Shown one piece after another: positions 23,701 through 34,925 of a stretch of 64,000 nt of DNA; position 1 is the first letter of the stretch; each line of letters starts with the position of its first letter. Position numbers and translations under genes: made by a program. Source of the stretch: Camillea tinctor (lineage: Eukaryota > Ascomycota > Sordariomycetes > Xylariales > Xylariaceae); assembly GCA_022578605.1 (NCBI GenBank), contig MU394065.1, forward strand, positions 248,001 through 312,000, in the 5' to 3' direction. A model generated the notes under the pieces. It was not told the DNA's origin. It did not search any database and saw only the letters and a program-made list of their open reading frames with translations.

Positions 23701-26700
23701 TCCTATTGCCAAATAAATCAGAGGATCAGATGACTTTAGCCTCAGACGTACGAGGGCGGGCTTTAGATTGTAAACATTCCAAGCAAGGAAAGAACTCCGA
23801 GAACTGGTAGCTACTAATATTCCAGCGTAGATAGTACGGGAAACCAGAAGTCGTCAGCTTCGGTATCGTAAGCCCCATGGTCCCATCAAGATGTTGAGAC
23901 TGGCTAGAGTTGAGAGAAGGATTAACGAGTGGATAAGAGATGAGCCAATGCCAGGAAGGAGTGTTATAGGACGATAAATGGCTAGACGAAACTATTTGTT
24001 AGACTGCTTATCACACCAGAGGGGGGCTAAAATGGCCTCCGCGTTGCTTATAGATCTACGCCCGGCTGTTTCCTTTTGTGGACCGATTAGTTGGTCTTTT
24101 TTTTTAACCTAGGACGACTAATCCAAAGCCCGTGTTACCAACGACAAGCGCCATCTGGCGCAACTCGCGCTTATTGGGAGACGATGTGTATTGGTCAGGT
24201 CCATGGAGTATGTAGCCTAGCAAAGCATTTTTGCCAGATGTGGCACCATGTGGGTTGGAACGACGTAGTATATCCATTAACTTTCAGATATTCAGGACAA
24301 CCTCGAATTCAGGGAGCACTGTAAAATTTGTGCATATCAAGCTCAATGACTGAGCCGAAGGGAGCCTGATTTTCAGGGCAGATCTGGAATGTCTGAGACA
24401 TACATGTTGCCGTTGGACATGTCTGTGCATTAGTCTGGCTACTAGCCGCCGGGAAAGCAACGGAACTGGATGCAAGATGGCAACCTAGTATGGTGCAAGT
24501 CACGAGTAAAAATGATATCCTTTCCCGGTGTGCTGGTTCATGAAGAAACAAGTGTAAGCACCATATTATAAGTAGAATTATAAGTATGATATCAAAATCT
24601 TTACGACGCCAATAGAAGCGCGCTAAGGCTCGCTTCTCTGTTCGCCACTATCAGCAAACGCCACCAACACATCCGTGTGTATACAGGCACAGGCCGACTT
24701 ACAACACAGGCAGACAGGGTTATCTTTTAGTCCTGACGGTAAAAATTTGGATCAAAGAGAGGATTGCATCGAGTATGTCGAGATCCTTTCACACCCTCTT
24801 CTCGTCACGTTACTTGAGGAGACTCCAAAGTCTCGTTCTGGGATGTCTCAAATCGCAAGCCAATCATGTTGCGTAAGATCCCTGTCTACCTGAGCGAATC
24901 CCTGCTCGATGCGAGGTGAGAGGCTACGGTTGGGCTTGGAACCCTGCTAGCCAACTGCCAAGGGGGATCATTCCGTGCAAGGATAGATCTCCAGTATGTC
25001 TTAGCCTCTTACAGCATATACCTCGTTGATATCTCTTTTGGAAATCATGAGATTTACACACAGGTCCCTCTGGATAGTTGTCGAGTCCATCGAACCGAGA
25101 AGAAAAAATACACTTATGCCTCTAATTCCTGTTTACCTTGATTTTAGTGACAAGATCCTGACTGCGCTGACCAAGTCTGGAGAATGAGCGTGCCACGTCA
25201 CTAGCCACATGCAGCATCGCCACAGGGCGGCCTCAGTACGTACCTGTGCGGTGAGGTAAAAACCGTGCTGGCTTCTGTAAGTAACTTAGTGTAGTAGCTC
25301 AGTATAGTGAGGAAACGTTTAAGCAGGCAACCTAGGTGGTATACAAACTGTGGCGGAGTGCATATTCGGACACGGCACTTACAGCATTCGCCACTACCAC
25401 TGCATACGCCGCTTCTTTTTCTATCTATATCCGTGACTTATTAGTGAATACCTATACCTGGCATCAAGCGTCATACTTACCTAGGTAAAGCTACGTAGTC
25501 CACTACTCCCTAACTTAGTAGTATGGACCCAGACACTCGGGTCAACGAAACGATAAGAAAGGCCAAAGCATCTCCAACCGGGTTCCGATGATCTGATGGG
25601 AAACCTCCTGCCAACGCATTGGCCTTGCCCCAGATCATGCAATTTTCAGCTTGTCTTGCTCGCACGTGAGGAGGATCTTCGCTGCGACGGACAGGAGGCG
25701 TTGGCTCGACGGTAAATCATTGGGGAAATGATTCATCAAAGCTCATCTGGTTCTCGTAGTCATCTGCGTGTACCTGCAATAGTAGTCATCGATATAGTTA
25801 ATGCCTCCACCTATCTGGATGAGTGATCCAGCCTAGTGACTAGGTTAGTATCTTGTCCTGGATCAGGCCACTAGCCGCGCCGAGGCAGATTTCGCTTGCA
25901 AGATGCTCCTTTTTCGCTTTTCTCAACAGTGTAGATCGTCAACCGACCTCGTCTACCGACTCCGGTTTTTATATTTGTGGCCGAAACGTTTAGCAAGGTC
26001 CTCTCCGAACCCGGCCCCATTGGACACAATGCTAACTACGGACAGGCGAATACCGATGTGAGGAGAGGCCAGGTTTAGGCGCGCAGACGCGAGTTCGTCC
26101 TCATATCAGTTATATGATAGGCTGCATCCCGATGCTAGTCTATGCAGATCGTGGACCGATTGAACTAGCAAGGATGAATAGATCTGCCTGGCACGAGGTC
26201 GAACGCAAGAAAGGGGGCCGCTCGAGTGGATGGCTTGATGTTGCTTTTGGTTCAGTTTGTAGAATCATGCCCGCTTGCCGGAAGAATAAGTTGTATACGA
26301 TGTTGTGTTAAGCTGGGTTTAAGTGGTAGTTCAATGTTACTGGAACCGGTCTGGATATGTAAAACCACTATTCTCACAGATCAATAGAATGAACCATATC
26401 GGGGGCGAACCATAGAGGTTCACTATCTTAGCATCCGGTCGTCTAGGTTAATATGCAATGCATGCATTGAGGGTATTAATAGTATTAGTACCTAGGTAGA
26501 TTATAGTATAAAAAAGCATCATGTTGATCCAGACGGGTAGGGAGAGACATGCAGCAGTTTCCAACTTTTAGACTTATTCGATCGGACTGGTGAAAGTTGG
26601 GTACTATGTACACTACTGGGAGCTTGGATTTCTATTGGCTAAAAATTCGATGGCAGCAGCCAATCATAAAAATCGGAAAACCCAAGATAAGATATTCCCA

Positions 26701-28134
26701 AAGCTCCCAGATGCACCCCAATAAAAGGGGTCTCAGCCTGCAACGAATAACGAATGTCTAAAACGACAGGGTCTGTGCATCTGGTGTAGGATTTTCTGGA
26801 TTCTGTACCCCAATCTTTGCAACTTTGGTTGGGTCTTTTACGCTGTGATATGCCTGAAGAGGAGGGTATGGGAGGCGGGGTGGAAGGGGAATGTATGCAG
26901 TAACCTCTCTATTTGAACATGCAGATTAGAGGTAAGACAATATCACTCGCTGGGTCGTTCTATGGCTCTAGAATTGCAAGACATGACGTCCGAGGTCAGA
27001 CATGTCACTCGGTAGAATGATGAGACTGGTGGGAATAACAGATTCTGCAAGTGATGCTGACTAGAAGGAGGGTTGATGTAACATGAGAGAGTTGTGTTGT
27101 GTGTTTCCACTATTCTGATTTTGTAACAGAGAATTTCATAGCTTACAGGCAGGGAAACAACAATACGACAGCAATCAACAATAGCACTAACCTATTGTTT
27201 ACGATGATACGTAGTACGTAACCTAGATATTGATTTAACTTACCTACAGATATCCATATGAGTTATGAGTTATGAGTTATGAGTATGAGTAGAAATGCTA
27301 TGTCCACTACCTAGTGTGGGTAGGTCCTTGTTCAATTGAGTGGAGTTGCAAGGACAAGGGATTTTTAAGTTATTAGGGTCTTATGTTTAAAAAGCTCGTA
27401 GGAGAGGGGGGAGGGGAGAAGGGGGGAGCTTGTTAAGAACCAAGATCCCTCCTGGAGGGGACGCACCACAAAAGCCGGCAACGATTTGCTTTTTGGCGCT
27501 TGGAGGGAACACGAAAGTTGTGAGACATGCGTTAACCTAACCTAGGTACTTTGCTGTAGGTAGGTAGTGGAGCCGTGAGATCTAGAAGCCTACTTGCAGC
27601 CCATCAACCAACAAAATTTCAATTGACAGGGTCCTTTTTATTTTTATTATTATTATTTTTCCTCCTCTCTTTTCTCTACAGCGGGATTCTATCCTAATTT
27701 GCTTACATGTCTGCATGTGTATCAGGTCAAACTAACATTACATCGCCGGAGAGGTTATCCGGCACTGCATCCATCCGTCCAACACGATTTAATAGTACCA
27801 ATGCAATGGTAAGTAACATTGAAGTAAGTAAGTCCCTACACACAGGGATGAGGGGAGCTGTCAATTCCTCGGGCGGCCCGTGCTGGTTCAACCCGCCTGG
27901 CCGCCAACACAAAGACCACACTGCCACGCTACACTGAATTGTCCTTCGGTCTACGGCACGGATAGTGGTTATCAGAGGATTTACAGCGAGGATATACCTG
28001 TAAAACCACACGCCAACTAAAGATGGCTCTGCTTGCCGCTGGCTGCCTCCTTTCCCCGCAAATACCCGAGCTACTAGCCACGAATATTAGCCACTCACCG
28101 CTCAAGCTGTCAAGTTAACTTGGTTTTTGGGGGA
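17754..28134. other. gene-poor region of about 10 kb
   Basis: No supported gene was found on either strand. The longest open frames are about 60-107 codons, none with a recognisable domain or credible splice chain. Base composition appears mixed rather than strongly AT-biased, so recent repeat-induced point mutation is not evident. TACCTAGGTA occurs at 18714-18723, 25478-25487 and 26489-26498. A minus-strand frame at 24551-24309 has a signal-peptide-like segment and several cysteines but no ATG. The region could hold decayed transposons, non-coding transcripts or spliced genes with short exons that cannot be recognised by eye. Confidence 0.5.
27256..27286. repeat. short tandem repeat of a 7-bp unit (GAGTTAT)
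   Basis: The unit TATGAGT recurs in tandem about four times across this stretch and ends in a shortened GAGTATGAG. It sits in non-coding sequence inside the gene-poor region. Confidence 0.7.
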
Positions 28135-28152
28135 TACCTAGGTACCTAGGTA
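28135..28152. repeat. double TACCTAGGTA palindrome
   Basis: Two overlapping copies of the 10-bp palindrome (28135-28144 and 28143-28152) form an 18-bp perfect palindrome. It is the densest of eight occurrences in the window, the others being at 98, 8398, 11908, 18714, 25478 and 26489. All fall outside the coding regions identified here. Confidence 0.85.
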
Positions 28153-30476
28153 CGTTTTCCTTTTTCGGGGGTTTTTTTTCCTTCGTTTGACTTTCATCAT
28201 CCTTGTTCTGCTCTGCTCTACCTGTACCCGTTTGCTCTGCTCGCCCTACTTTTTCTTCTTCTTCTCTTATTCCCCGTTCATGTCACTACCACTACACTCA
28301 AAACTTCCCACAAGGGAACTTTGATTTCCAGAAAATCCCCTTTCCCCGCTCGTCATTTCGCAATCTCGCCGGTTTGCAGTTTCCAGGCGTATTCTCCGAG
28401 GGCGGAGGACATGTTTGGCCGAATAGACAAACTCACCAACTACCACTCTCACTGCTTGTTATTATAACAAGCAGTGCTCGTATCTGTATTAACAGGGACT
28501 CGCATCTACTCGTAAAGTTACAGTAATAAGAGTTGTGGGCTCTAGAAGCCTTGAATCATCTCCATTGCCCAAGCAGGAAAAGCGTGGCGGGCGTCCGGGG
28601 TGGTGTTGAGCGAATAGCATCCTTCAGCACCCACCGCCGTCTTCTCATAGGATATCAGAATATGCACAATCTAAGACCCAACTTTGACCCGCCTGCCCGC
28701 ATGTCGCCGCAGCTCCTCTTGCTCGCAGCTCCGCGCATGTCATCAGCAACAGCCCCGTTGATCAGCAAGTGCCTGCGAGGCCTGCGAGGCCTGCGAAGCC
28801 TGGCGAACAGAGATGCCAGACCCACAGTCCGTCTAGGTACTTTGATGACTTGATATTTGCTTTGTTCATGCTTCTTTTAAGAGAAGACGCTACGTGACAG
28901 ATATCGTCCGACCACAAGTCCCGACCCGCCACAACGGCTCGGCGTAACCTGGACCTTTTACATACTAGTTGTAATAGTCTCCAGGTTTATGTTGCGTTGC
29001 TGAGGTCGTCTGGTCTGGTCTCTAGTGACTCAGGCTCCGTTCAATGGAGAAGAGGCGCTCCTGGTTGACCTGTGCAAGTGGGTGTAATGCAGGTAGACGC
29101 AGGTAGAACAGCCTGCGACAGGGTATAGCTGCTCCGCAGAATCCACTACCACCACTGCCAACCAGAACTGCATACTCGGTGATTCCTTTCTGAACACAGC
29201 GCCTGACTTTGTACGTTAGGTATGGACTAAACGGTCGCTTCTTGGTCTCTGACCGGGGGGCGGGCGCCACACATCGCAACTGGAGACACCCTCCTTCTCG
29301 TCCATATCCCTGGGTACATACACCGTCATCTTTTTTCAGAGATGTAGTACGTACATACCGTCGACGAGGCCCATTTCACACAAAAAAAAACCAACTAAAA
29401 TAAAAATAAAAACCAAAAAAAATACGACTTACAACAATTCACTTGTCTTATATACATCCTCTTCTCTTGTGTCCTCCGATACTTCCGCCGATTTTATCCC
29501 TCCTTTCCTTTCGCTTCCTCCGTGTCTCGTTCAACTCTTTTGTGTTCTCTTCATAATCTTCTCCTCCTCCCTGTCACACTTCACTAGCACCCTGTCGACG
29601 GTGTCCTTGTCTGCTTGTGTCCAACTATCATCAATATCATCAACCCCCCCAGCTGAACGAAATTACCCAGCGGACGCGTCAATAACTCTAGACGGGATAT
29701 TACGCGACTATATTTCTTATATCTCTCGGCCATCGTTTCATGACATGAGCGGCACCAACGCATGCTAAACGCCCAGAGTCACATCCCCCACTATCTCTGT
29801 TGTGCCACCGCACCATTTTCTCCAAGTTCTTTCGCCTCGTTGGTCCAACGTCTTCTATCCTCCCATAGGAGATTGCCCCCCACTGTCACCGAGGAGTAGA
29901 ATACCCTTCTCGGAATCCAATTGCACGCCATTTCATCCCGTGTTTTTTTTCTTTTTCTTTTCTTGCAGATTTTCCTGCCGGGCATTTTATTATATCTTCT
30001 TACTCCCCATTGGGTGTTGACTAATATTTCTTATACCTATTCCCTGGATTTACTGGTTAGGAATCCTATCCTTCTTTTGTCCTCACTAGGCTTCTCTTTG
30101 CTTCTTGAGTTTGGTTTCGCGTCCCTAACTTTCATCCAGGATACTCTGGAATCTTATATTTCTACCCAATTCTTCAAGCTGGTCTATCTCACTTGGGTCG
30201 CCTTCATCATTCTTTTTCTACTTGTAGTAGTTAACTAGTCAGCACCTAATTGACGGGTCTGTGGGATTTGGATGAGATCCGTAATAATACCGCTAGGTAG
30301 CACCAATCATCCATCTTATGCCTTGGCTTCGTCGCTGACCACCCCCAGGAAAAAAAAGAAAATCAATCTGCGGTTTTGGTGTACACTCCAGTACCAACTG
30401 ACCATGGAGGCTTGAAAACTCTATATAATATGATTGAATTGTCAAGTCGCTCCTATGTCGCTTAGCAAAAGTCAAT
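28153..30476. other. long upstream/leader region of the 1482-residue protein gene
   Basis: The sequence is pyrimidine rich (28200-28420, 29440-30030) like a fungal promoter and long 5' leader. A 9-bp unit CTGCGAGGC is repeated about three times near 28770-28800. A 105-codon frame at 29921-30238 encodes a very hydrophobic peptide; it could be an upstream ORF but may simply reflect T-richness. No separate gene is supported. Confidence 0.45.
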
Positions 30477-33400
30477 ATGCCACCTTTCAGACCAGCGTCT
30501 GATTCCCGTGGGAAACCAGGCGATAGGTCTGGGTCAAAGAGAATCGGGGCATTGATGGATTTGTCTAGAGGAGAACTTCCGCCGCAGTCTTTTACCAGAA
30601 TAGCTCAGAAAGGGGTGGACAATAGCCGGTTGACAGCCCCTAAAGCCCAGCCAAGTCGGATACCGCAGAATCCTTCCATACGAAAGCCAGCCAGCCAGAA
30701 CACACCCATAAGACCTCCTCTCACCCACGAAACACAGTCATGGTCGACAAGTTCGAGTTCCGTACGACCCCCAGCTTCATCCGCAATACCAACCGGATCA
30801 CGTATCGATGGACCCAAGCAACCACGGAATGTATTGCGTCGAAAACAGTCTGGTCTAACCCAGGAACCTGCAAGCTTAAAAACCAAACCTCGTTCTGACT
30901 CGGCGACAGCGGGCTCGTCATCGTCCATGTCAAGGCCACAAGCCTCTCGGGACCGCAGTGTCTCCAGTTCAGATCGGAGTACCACAACGAGCCCCCTTGA
31001 GACGCGGGCTACACAGAAGGGCGAATTCCCTCGACCCACAATGCAGATTCCTAGGATTTATCCCGAGTTGGACCGCTACCGAGAGATTCAGCTTCCTCCT
31101 TCCCGAGATGGTCTAGGTAAGGATCTCCCATTTAGGCTGGCAACTGAGGATCTTCCTCCCCCCACGCCCCAATTTTCTGGAGCGAGCAGTCACAGTCAAT
31201 TGAGCACATTCAGTGCTAGTCCCTCAACCAGGTTCTCCGAATCACCGGGTCCAAGTCCTTACAGTCGGGACACAACGCCAACCTCCATGTCCTCGCAATC
31301 TCCCGGGCTTGTTGCACCGATGCGTCTTCCTACGTCAAGACCAAGACAAGCAAGTCCAGCTGAGACTAGACCCCCCGTAACCCGAAGAAGAGCTGGTAGC
31401 ACATCGACGGAGGGCGATGCATTTAGCGCTGATCCTCAAGGTCTTGCCGCAGTCAGGGAGGCATTGACGTCATCCTCGTCAAACTCCACAGTACGTGCCG
31501 AAGAAAAGAAGGACAAGAAGAAGAGAGGTCGGTCGCCAGGACCAAACCCCCCTCCGAGAAAATCCTCCCAGAGATTCAGACAGGTGCAGGACTCGGATGA
31601 GGCACCATCGCCGCCCAAAGTCCCTCGAATTGCGACTCAGACAGCAATGCGATCTATTTCCCCGACAAAGGGCTCGCGACCTTCCTTTGAGAGATCTCAA
31701 GACTCTACGTCACAGACTCGTCCCAGCATCCCGTCCCGCCCGAGCAGAGACGGGACGCCGGATCTCTATGCGCAGTTTGGGGGGCCCGTGCCTATTATTC
31801 ACAGCAATATATCCGCGATGGGTGTTACTGATAAACGCCATAGTAGCCAGTTAGGACTTAGCTCGTTGCCAAAATCGACAGCTTCGTCTGCAGCCCAGGA
31901 CCAATCAAAATCACTAAAAGCCCCTAGTCGAGAGCCCACGCCGGCACCATCTGGTATTCCTACTAGATCACAACCAGGTAAAACCGAAAGTGGACGACCT
32001 ACGAGAACACCCAGCCCTGGCGTTTCTACTTCTTTCAAATCAAGATTTCCACTCTTTGGGCGGCGAACAAAAACTACTACCGAAACCAACCAGGTCGATA
32101 AAAAGGATAAAGTTGCCCGGAAAGGTCCGGCAGCTGGGACAGGTCACGAAGGATACGGCCGGGTTGGTGCAGTGAAGAGACGGAGTAGTTTGGTGTCGCA
32201 GTTCTCGCGGGGCTACCCGGGTTCTCCCCCTACCGAGTTTACCGTGAATGCGCAGTCAACCGATCCTTTCCTGCTGGAGCGGATGAATCCCGTTATTATC
32301 GCCGGCGGCGAGGTCGTAGAGAACCGAAATACCAATCCCGAACTGGCTCGGACCGAAAGCAATCAGAGTGCTTCTCAAAGTCGTCCAAGTATTCACTCAC
32401 GCAATAATTCAACTGCTTCTATTTCCTCGAGAGAGGATCGACAAACGGCCTGGTCCTCGAAATATGCACATGTACCAACTCGTTCTCGTCGTCCCTCGGA
32501 TAGTAGTGATACGGAGGCGACAAAACTGAAACCTACTCTGGCATTTCGCAGGTCTATCCGGAACCTCAAGCCATCTGAGCGTGCACAAGTCAATATACCC
32601 AAGCCCATCGACACCAGAGGCATCTCGTCTCCATCTGCAGCAAGCTTGGCGACAACCATCATGACCGATACTTCGTTGCCAGAGTCACTAGTAGAACCTA
32701 CTCCAGCTGCCCCTAAGAAGTTAACGAAGAAGACAAAATCCCCTCGAAAGTGGAACCTATTCAGTAGAAGCCAGACAGCTCTCACTACTAAGAAGCAAGT
32801 TGAGGCCAGTGTGTCCGTAGCAGTGCAACCTACCCAAAGCAAACCAGCTGCCTTCTACACCATGATGGATTCTTCGGAGCAGGAAGACGCGGAAGAGTTA
32901 GACACTGAAGCTATTTCGAGGGAGTCCGAAGACAGTCACGTTCAGGAGACATCCACCTCTGACCAACAGCGAAGACCTGCTCCAGCGAGCCAACCGATTC
33001 AGGAGCCTAAGCTTCCTCTACCGCAAAGCACTCTCCCTAGCCTAGATATACCGAGAAACGATGAGTTATCTATCCAAACGCAGCCTCAGCCTCCTGCAGG
33101 ACGTCAACTAGCCCAAGCCAAAAACCTAACTAGTACCGGCCGCCCTAGTAGACTTCCTCAGGTAGGTAGGATACCTAAAGTTGTGAATACCCGTCGAGAA
33201 CAGACATCTCCCAAAAGCTTCTCACGTCCGTTCAATCGAATCAGCATCCAGGCGCCAGCACCTCAGTTCAGTCGTATAGACCAGGAATCACTTGCAAAAG
33301 GCCCAAGCCCGCCAAGGTCATCCTCTCCAGAGCCCACTCACCAGGAGCAACAGGGAACGGAAAACGCTATGAACCCTCCTAGCGATACCATGCCACTTTC

Positions 33401-34925
33401 AAATCCGTCTCCTGAGCTCAACCGTCTTGGAAACGAATTTCTCGCCTTTCCTCCCGAAAAGAACACGGGCAACACGCCAAGTACAGAGTCTAGTGTTTTC
33501 GGGGCGGCAAGACACTCTAATTATGTGGCAATACAACCAGATCCAACGGCCCCTCTCGGTGAGGATGAGATTTGGGATGAATATAACGATTTACTCGGTG
33601 ATGTGCCTCCGTCCGCAACCTCATCTCGGGGATTTCCGTTCCACTTAGAGACATACGAGTCAGAACTGGCTAAAAAGTCAAAACCGCTCATGTCACCTAC
33701 TATCAAGACTCAGCCTTCCATAAATGTCCGTGATTCTACTGAAACGGAGAGGACGCTATCTAGCCATTATAGTGCCGACATGACTGCACGATTGAACGCT
33801 GCCTTCAAATTTGGATCAGATCAACCATCAACGCCCTTCTCTGTTTCTGAATTCGTATCTGGGTACGGAGACCGCAACATCAGTAACTTGGAGTTAGGGA
33901 AAAGCCCCAATCCGTCCGCAAGAGCGAGCTCATGTTCGAACCAAAGTGCCAAGACCGGGACATCAAATAAAAGGAGTTCGGGCAGTAGCCGCAACAGCGA
34001 CGAGTCACCACTCGCTCAGGTCAATCTTCGAGTAGGCTCGATGACGGTCAGCAAATGGCTCACATTTGGCCACGTACTCTTCAGTCCTGTTCGTGAAGAA
34101 CTCCTCAGTTCCGACGGTTCACCCAAGCGTCATTCCATACTCGTGATCGATGGCCTTGGTAATGATGACTGGTCGTTCTACGCTGCAGAGACATATCCTG
34201 GGGCCACTTTCTACAATCTTTCGCCTCGTGCACCCTTGTCCCAGGAACAGCGATCAACTTCTTCATTCCCGCTTTCACCGCCAAACCACCACCAAATACA
34301 ATTCACTTCTCACATGAACAAGTTTCCCTTTAGCTCCGAGAGCTTCACTTTGGTCGTCTTCCGCTTTCCCTCCGCCACTCAAGAATCCCACTACCGGAAC
34401 ATCATCTCGGAGGCATGTCGTGTGCTGAAACCTGGTGGTTATATAGAACTATCTATACTAGATGTGGATCTGAACAATATGGGCAGCCAGACTCGACGCG
34501 CTGTCCGCCTCCTAAAGGAGCGGATCAATGCTTGGAACCCCAACTTAAACCTGAGCAGCGCTGCAGACCTCACTCTACGGCTGCTCGGCAGGAAAGGGTT
34601 TACCGACATCAAAACTTGCCGTGTGGGTGTGCCTGTAGCTAGTTCGATCGCCAGGTCAGGCAGCAACAAGAAGAAGGATGAACGCAGTCTGGCGGAGATG
34701 ATGAACGACAAGACAGAAATGGGTGACGTGAACATCACTAAGATGGTTTCGAAAGTTGGAAGATGGTGGTATAATCGCTGTTACGAGGTTCCCACGGGCA
34801 TGAGCAAAAGTATCTGGAGCGATCGAGCTCTACTCGCTGAATGTGAGGAGTGGGGCACAAGCCTGAAGTTGATGGTCTGCCACGCAAGAGTACCTGAAGC
34901 CCGAGGACGGGTGGCAAGCATATGA
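30477..34925 (+). CDS. large disordered protein with C-terminal methyltransferase-like domain
   Basis: A single uninterrupted frame encodes 1482 residues. The ATG has A at -3 and an in-frame stop lies a short way upstream. Residues 1 to about 1180 are low-complexity and rich in Ser, Pro, Arg and Lys, with short basic patches such as KKDKKKRGRSPGP and KSRFPLFGRRTKT, and no folded domain I can name. From about Val1182 to Pro1475 the chain becomes ordered: VGSMTVSKWLTFGHVLFSP, then LVIDGLGNDDWSFYAAETYP (about 1222-1241) in the position of the SAM-binding loop, FPFSSESFTLVVFRF, and CRVLKPGGYIELSILDVDL (about 1314-1332), the usual post-motif of class I methyltransferases. The GxGxG loop is degenerate, so SAM binding is doubtful. 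Candidate roles are a scaffold or pseudo-methyltransferase; the family is recognisable only at fold level. Confidence 0.85.
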   Translation: MPPFRPASDSRGKPGDRSGSKRIGALMDLSRGELPPQSFTRIAQKGVDNSRLTAPKAQPSRIPQNPSIRKPASQNTPIRPPLTHETQSWSTSSSSVRPPASSAIPTGSRIDGPKQPRNVLRRKQSGLTQEPASLKTKPRSDSATAGSSSSMSRPQASRDRSVSSSDRSTTTSPLETRATQKGEFPRPTMQIPRIYPELDRYREIQLPPSRDGLGKDLPFRLATEDLPPPTPQFSGASSHSQLSTFSASPSTRFSESPGPSPYSRDTTPTSMSSQSPGLVAPMRLPTSRPRQASPAETRPPVTRRRAGSTSTEGDAFSADPQGLAAVREALTSSSSNSTVRAEEKKDKKKRGRSPGPNPPPRKSSQRFRQVQDSDEAPSPPKVPRIATQTAMRSISPTKGSRPSFERSQDSTSQTRPSIPSRPSRDGTPDLYAQFGGPVPIIHSNISAMGVTDKRHSSQLGLSSLPKSTASSAAQDQSKSLKAPSREPTPAPSGIPTRSQPGKTESGRPTRTPSPGVSTSFKSRFPLFGRRTKTTTETNQVDKKDKVARKGPAAGTGHEGYGRVGAVKRRSSLVSQFSRGYPGSPPTEFTVNAQSTDPFLLERMNPVIIAGGEVVENRNTNPELARTESNQSASQSRPSIHSRNNSTASISSREDRQTAWSSKYAHVPTRSRRPSDSSDTEATKLKPTLAFRRSIRNLKPSERAQVNIPKPIDTRGISSPSAASLATTIMTDTSLPESLVEPTPAAPKKLTKKTKSPRKWNLFSRSQTALTTKKQVEASVSVAVQPTQSKPAAFYTMMDSSEQEDAEELDTEAISRESEDSHVQETSTSDQQRRPAPASQPIQEPKLPLPQSTLPSLDIPRNDELSIQTQPQPPAGRQLAQAKNLTSTGRPSRLPQVGRIPKVVNTRREQTSPKSFSRPFNRISIQAPAPQFSRIDQESLAKGPSPPRSSSPEPTHQEQQGTENAMNPPSDTMPLSNPSPELNRLGNEFLAFPPEKNTGNTPSTESSVFGAARHSNYVAIQPDPTAPLGEDEIWDEYNDLLGDVPPSATSSRGFPFHLETYESELAKKSKPLMSPTIKTQPSINVRDSTETERTLSSHYSADMTARLNAAFKFGSDQPSTPFSVSEFVSGYGDRNISNLELGKSPNPSARASSCSNQSAKTGTSNKRSSGSSRNSDESPLAQVNLRVGSMTVSKWLTFGHVLFSPVREELLSSDGSPKRHSILVIDGLGNDDWSFYAAETYPGATFYNLSPRAPLSQEQRSTSSFPLSPPNHHQIQFTSHMNKFPFSSESFTLVVFRFPSATQESHYRNIISEACRVLKPGGYIELSILDVDLNNMGSQTRRAVRLLKERINAWNPNLNLSSAADLTLRLLGRKGFTDIKTCRVGVPVASSIARSGSNKKKDERSLAEMMNDKTEMGDVNITKMVSKVGRWWYNRCYEVPTGMSKSIWSDRALLAECEEWGTSLKLMVCHARVPEARGRVASI

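Noticed and set aside
28203..28853. Two plus-strand frames of about 105 codons each
   Set aside because: No family features and no convincing splice junction joining them to each other or to the gene at 30477.
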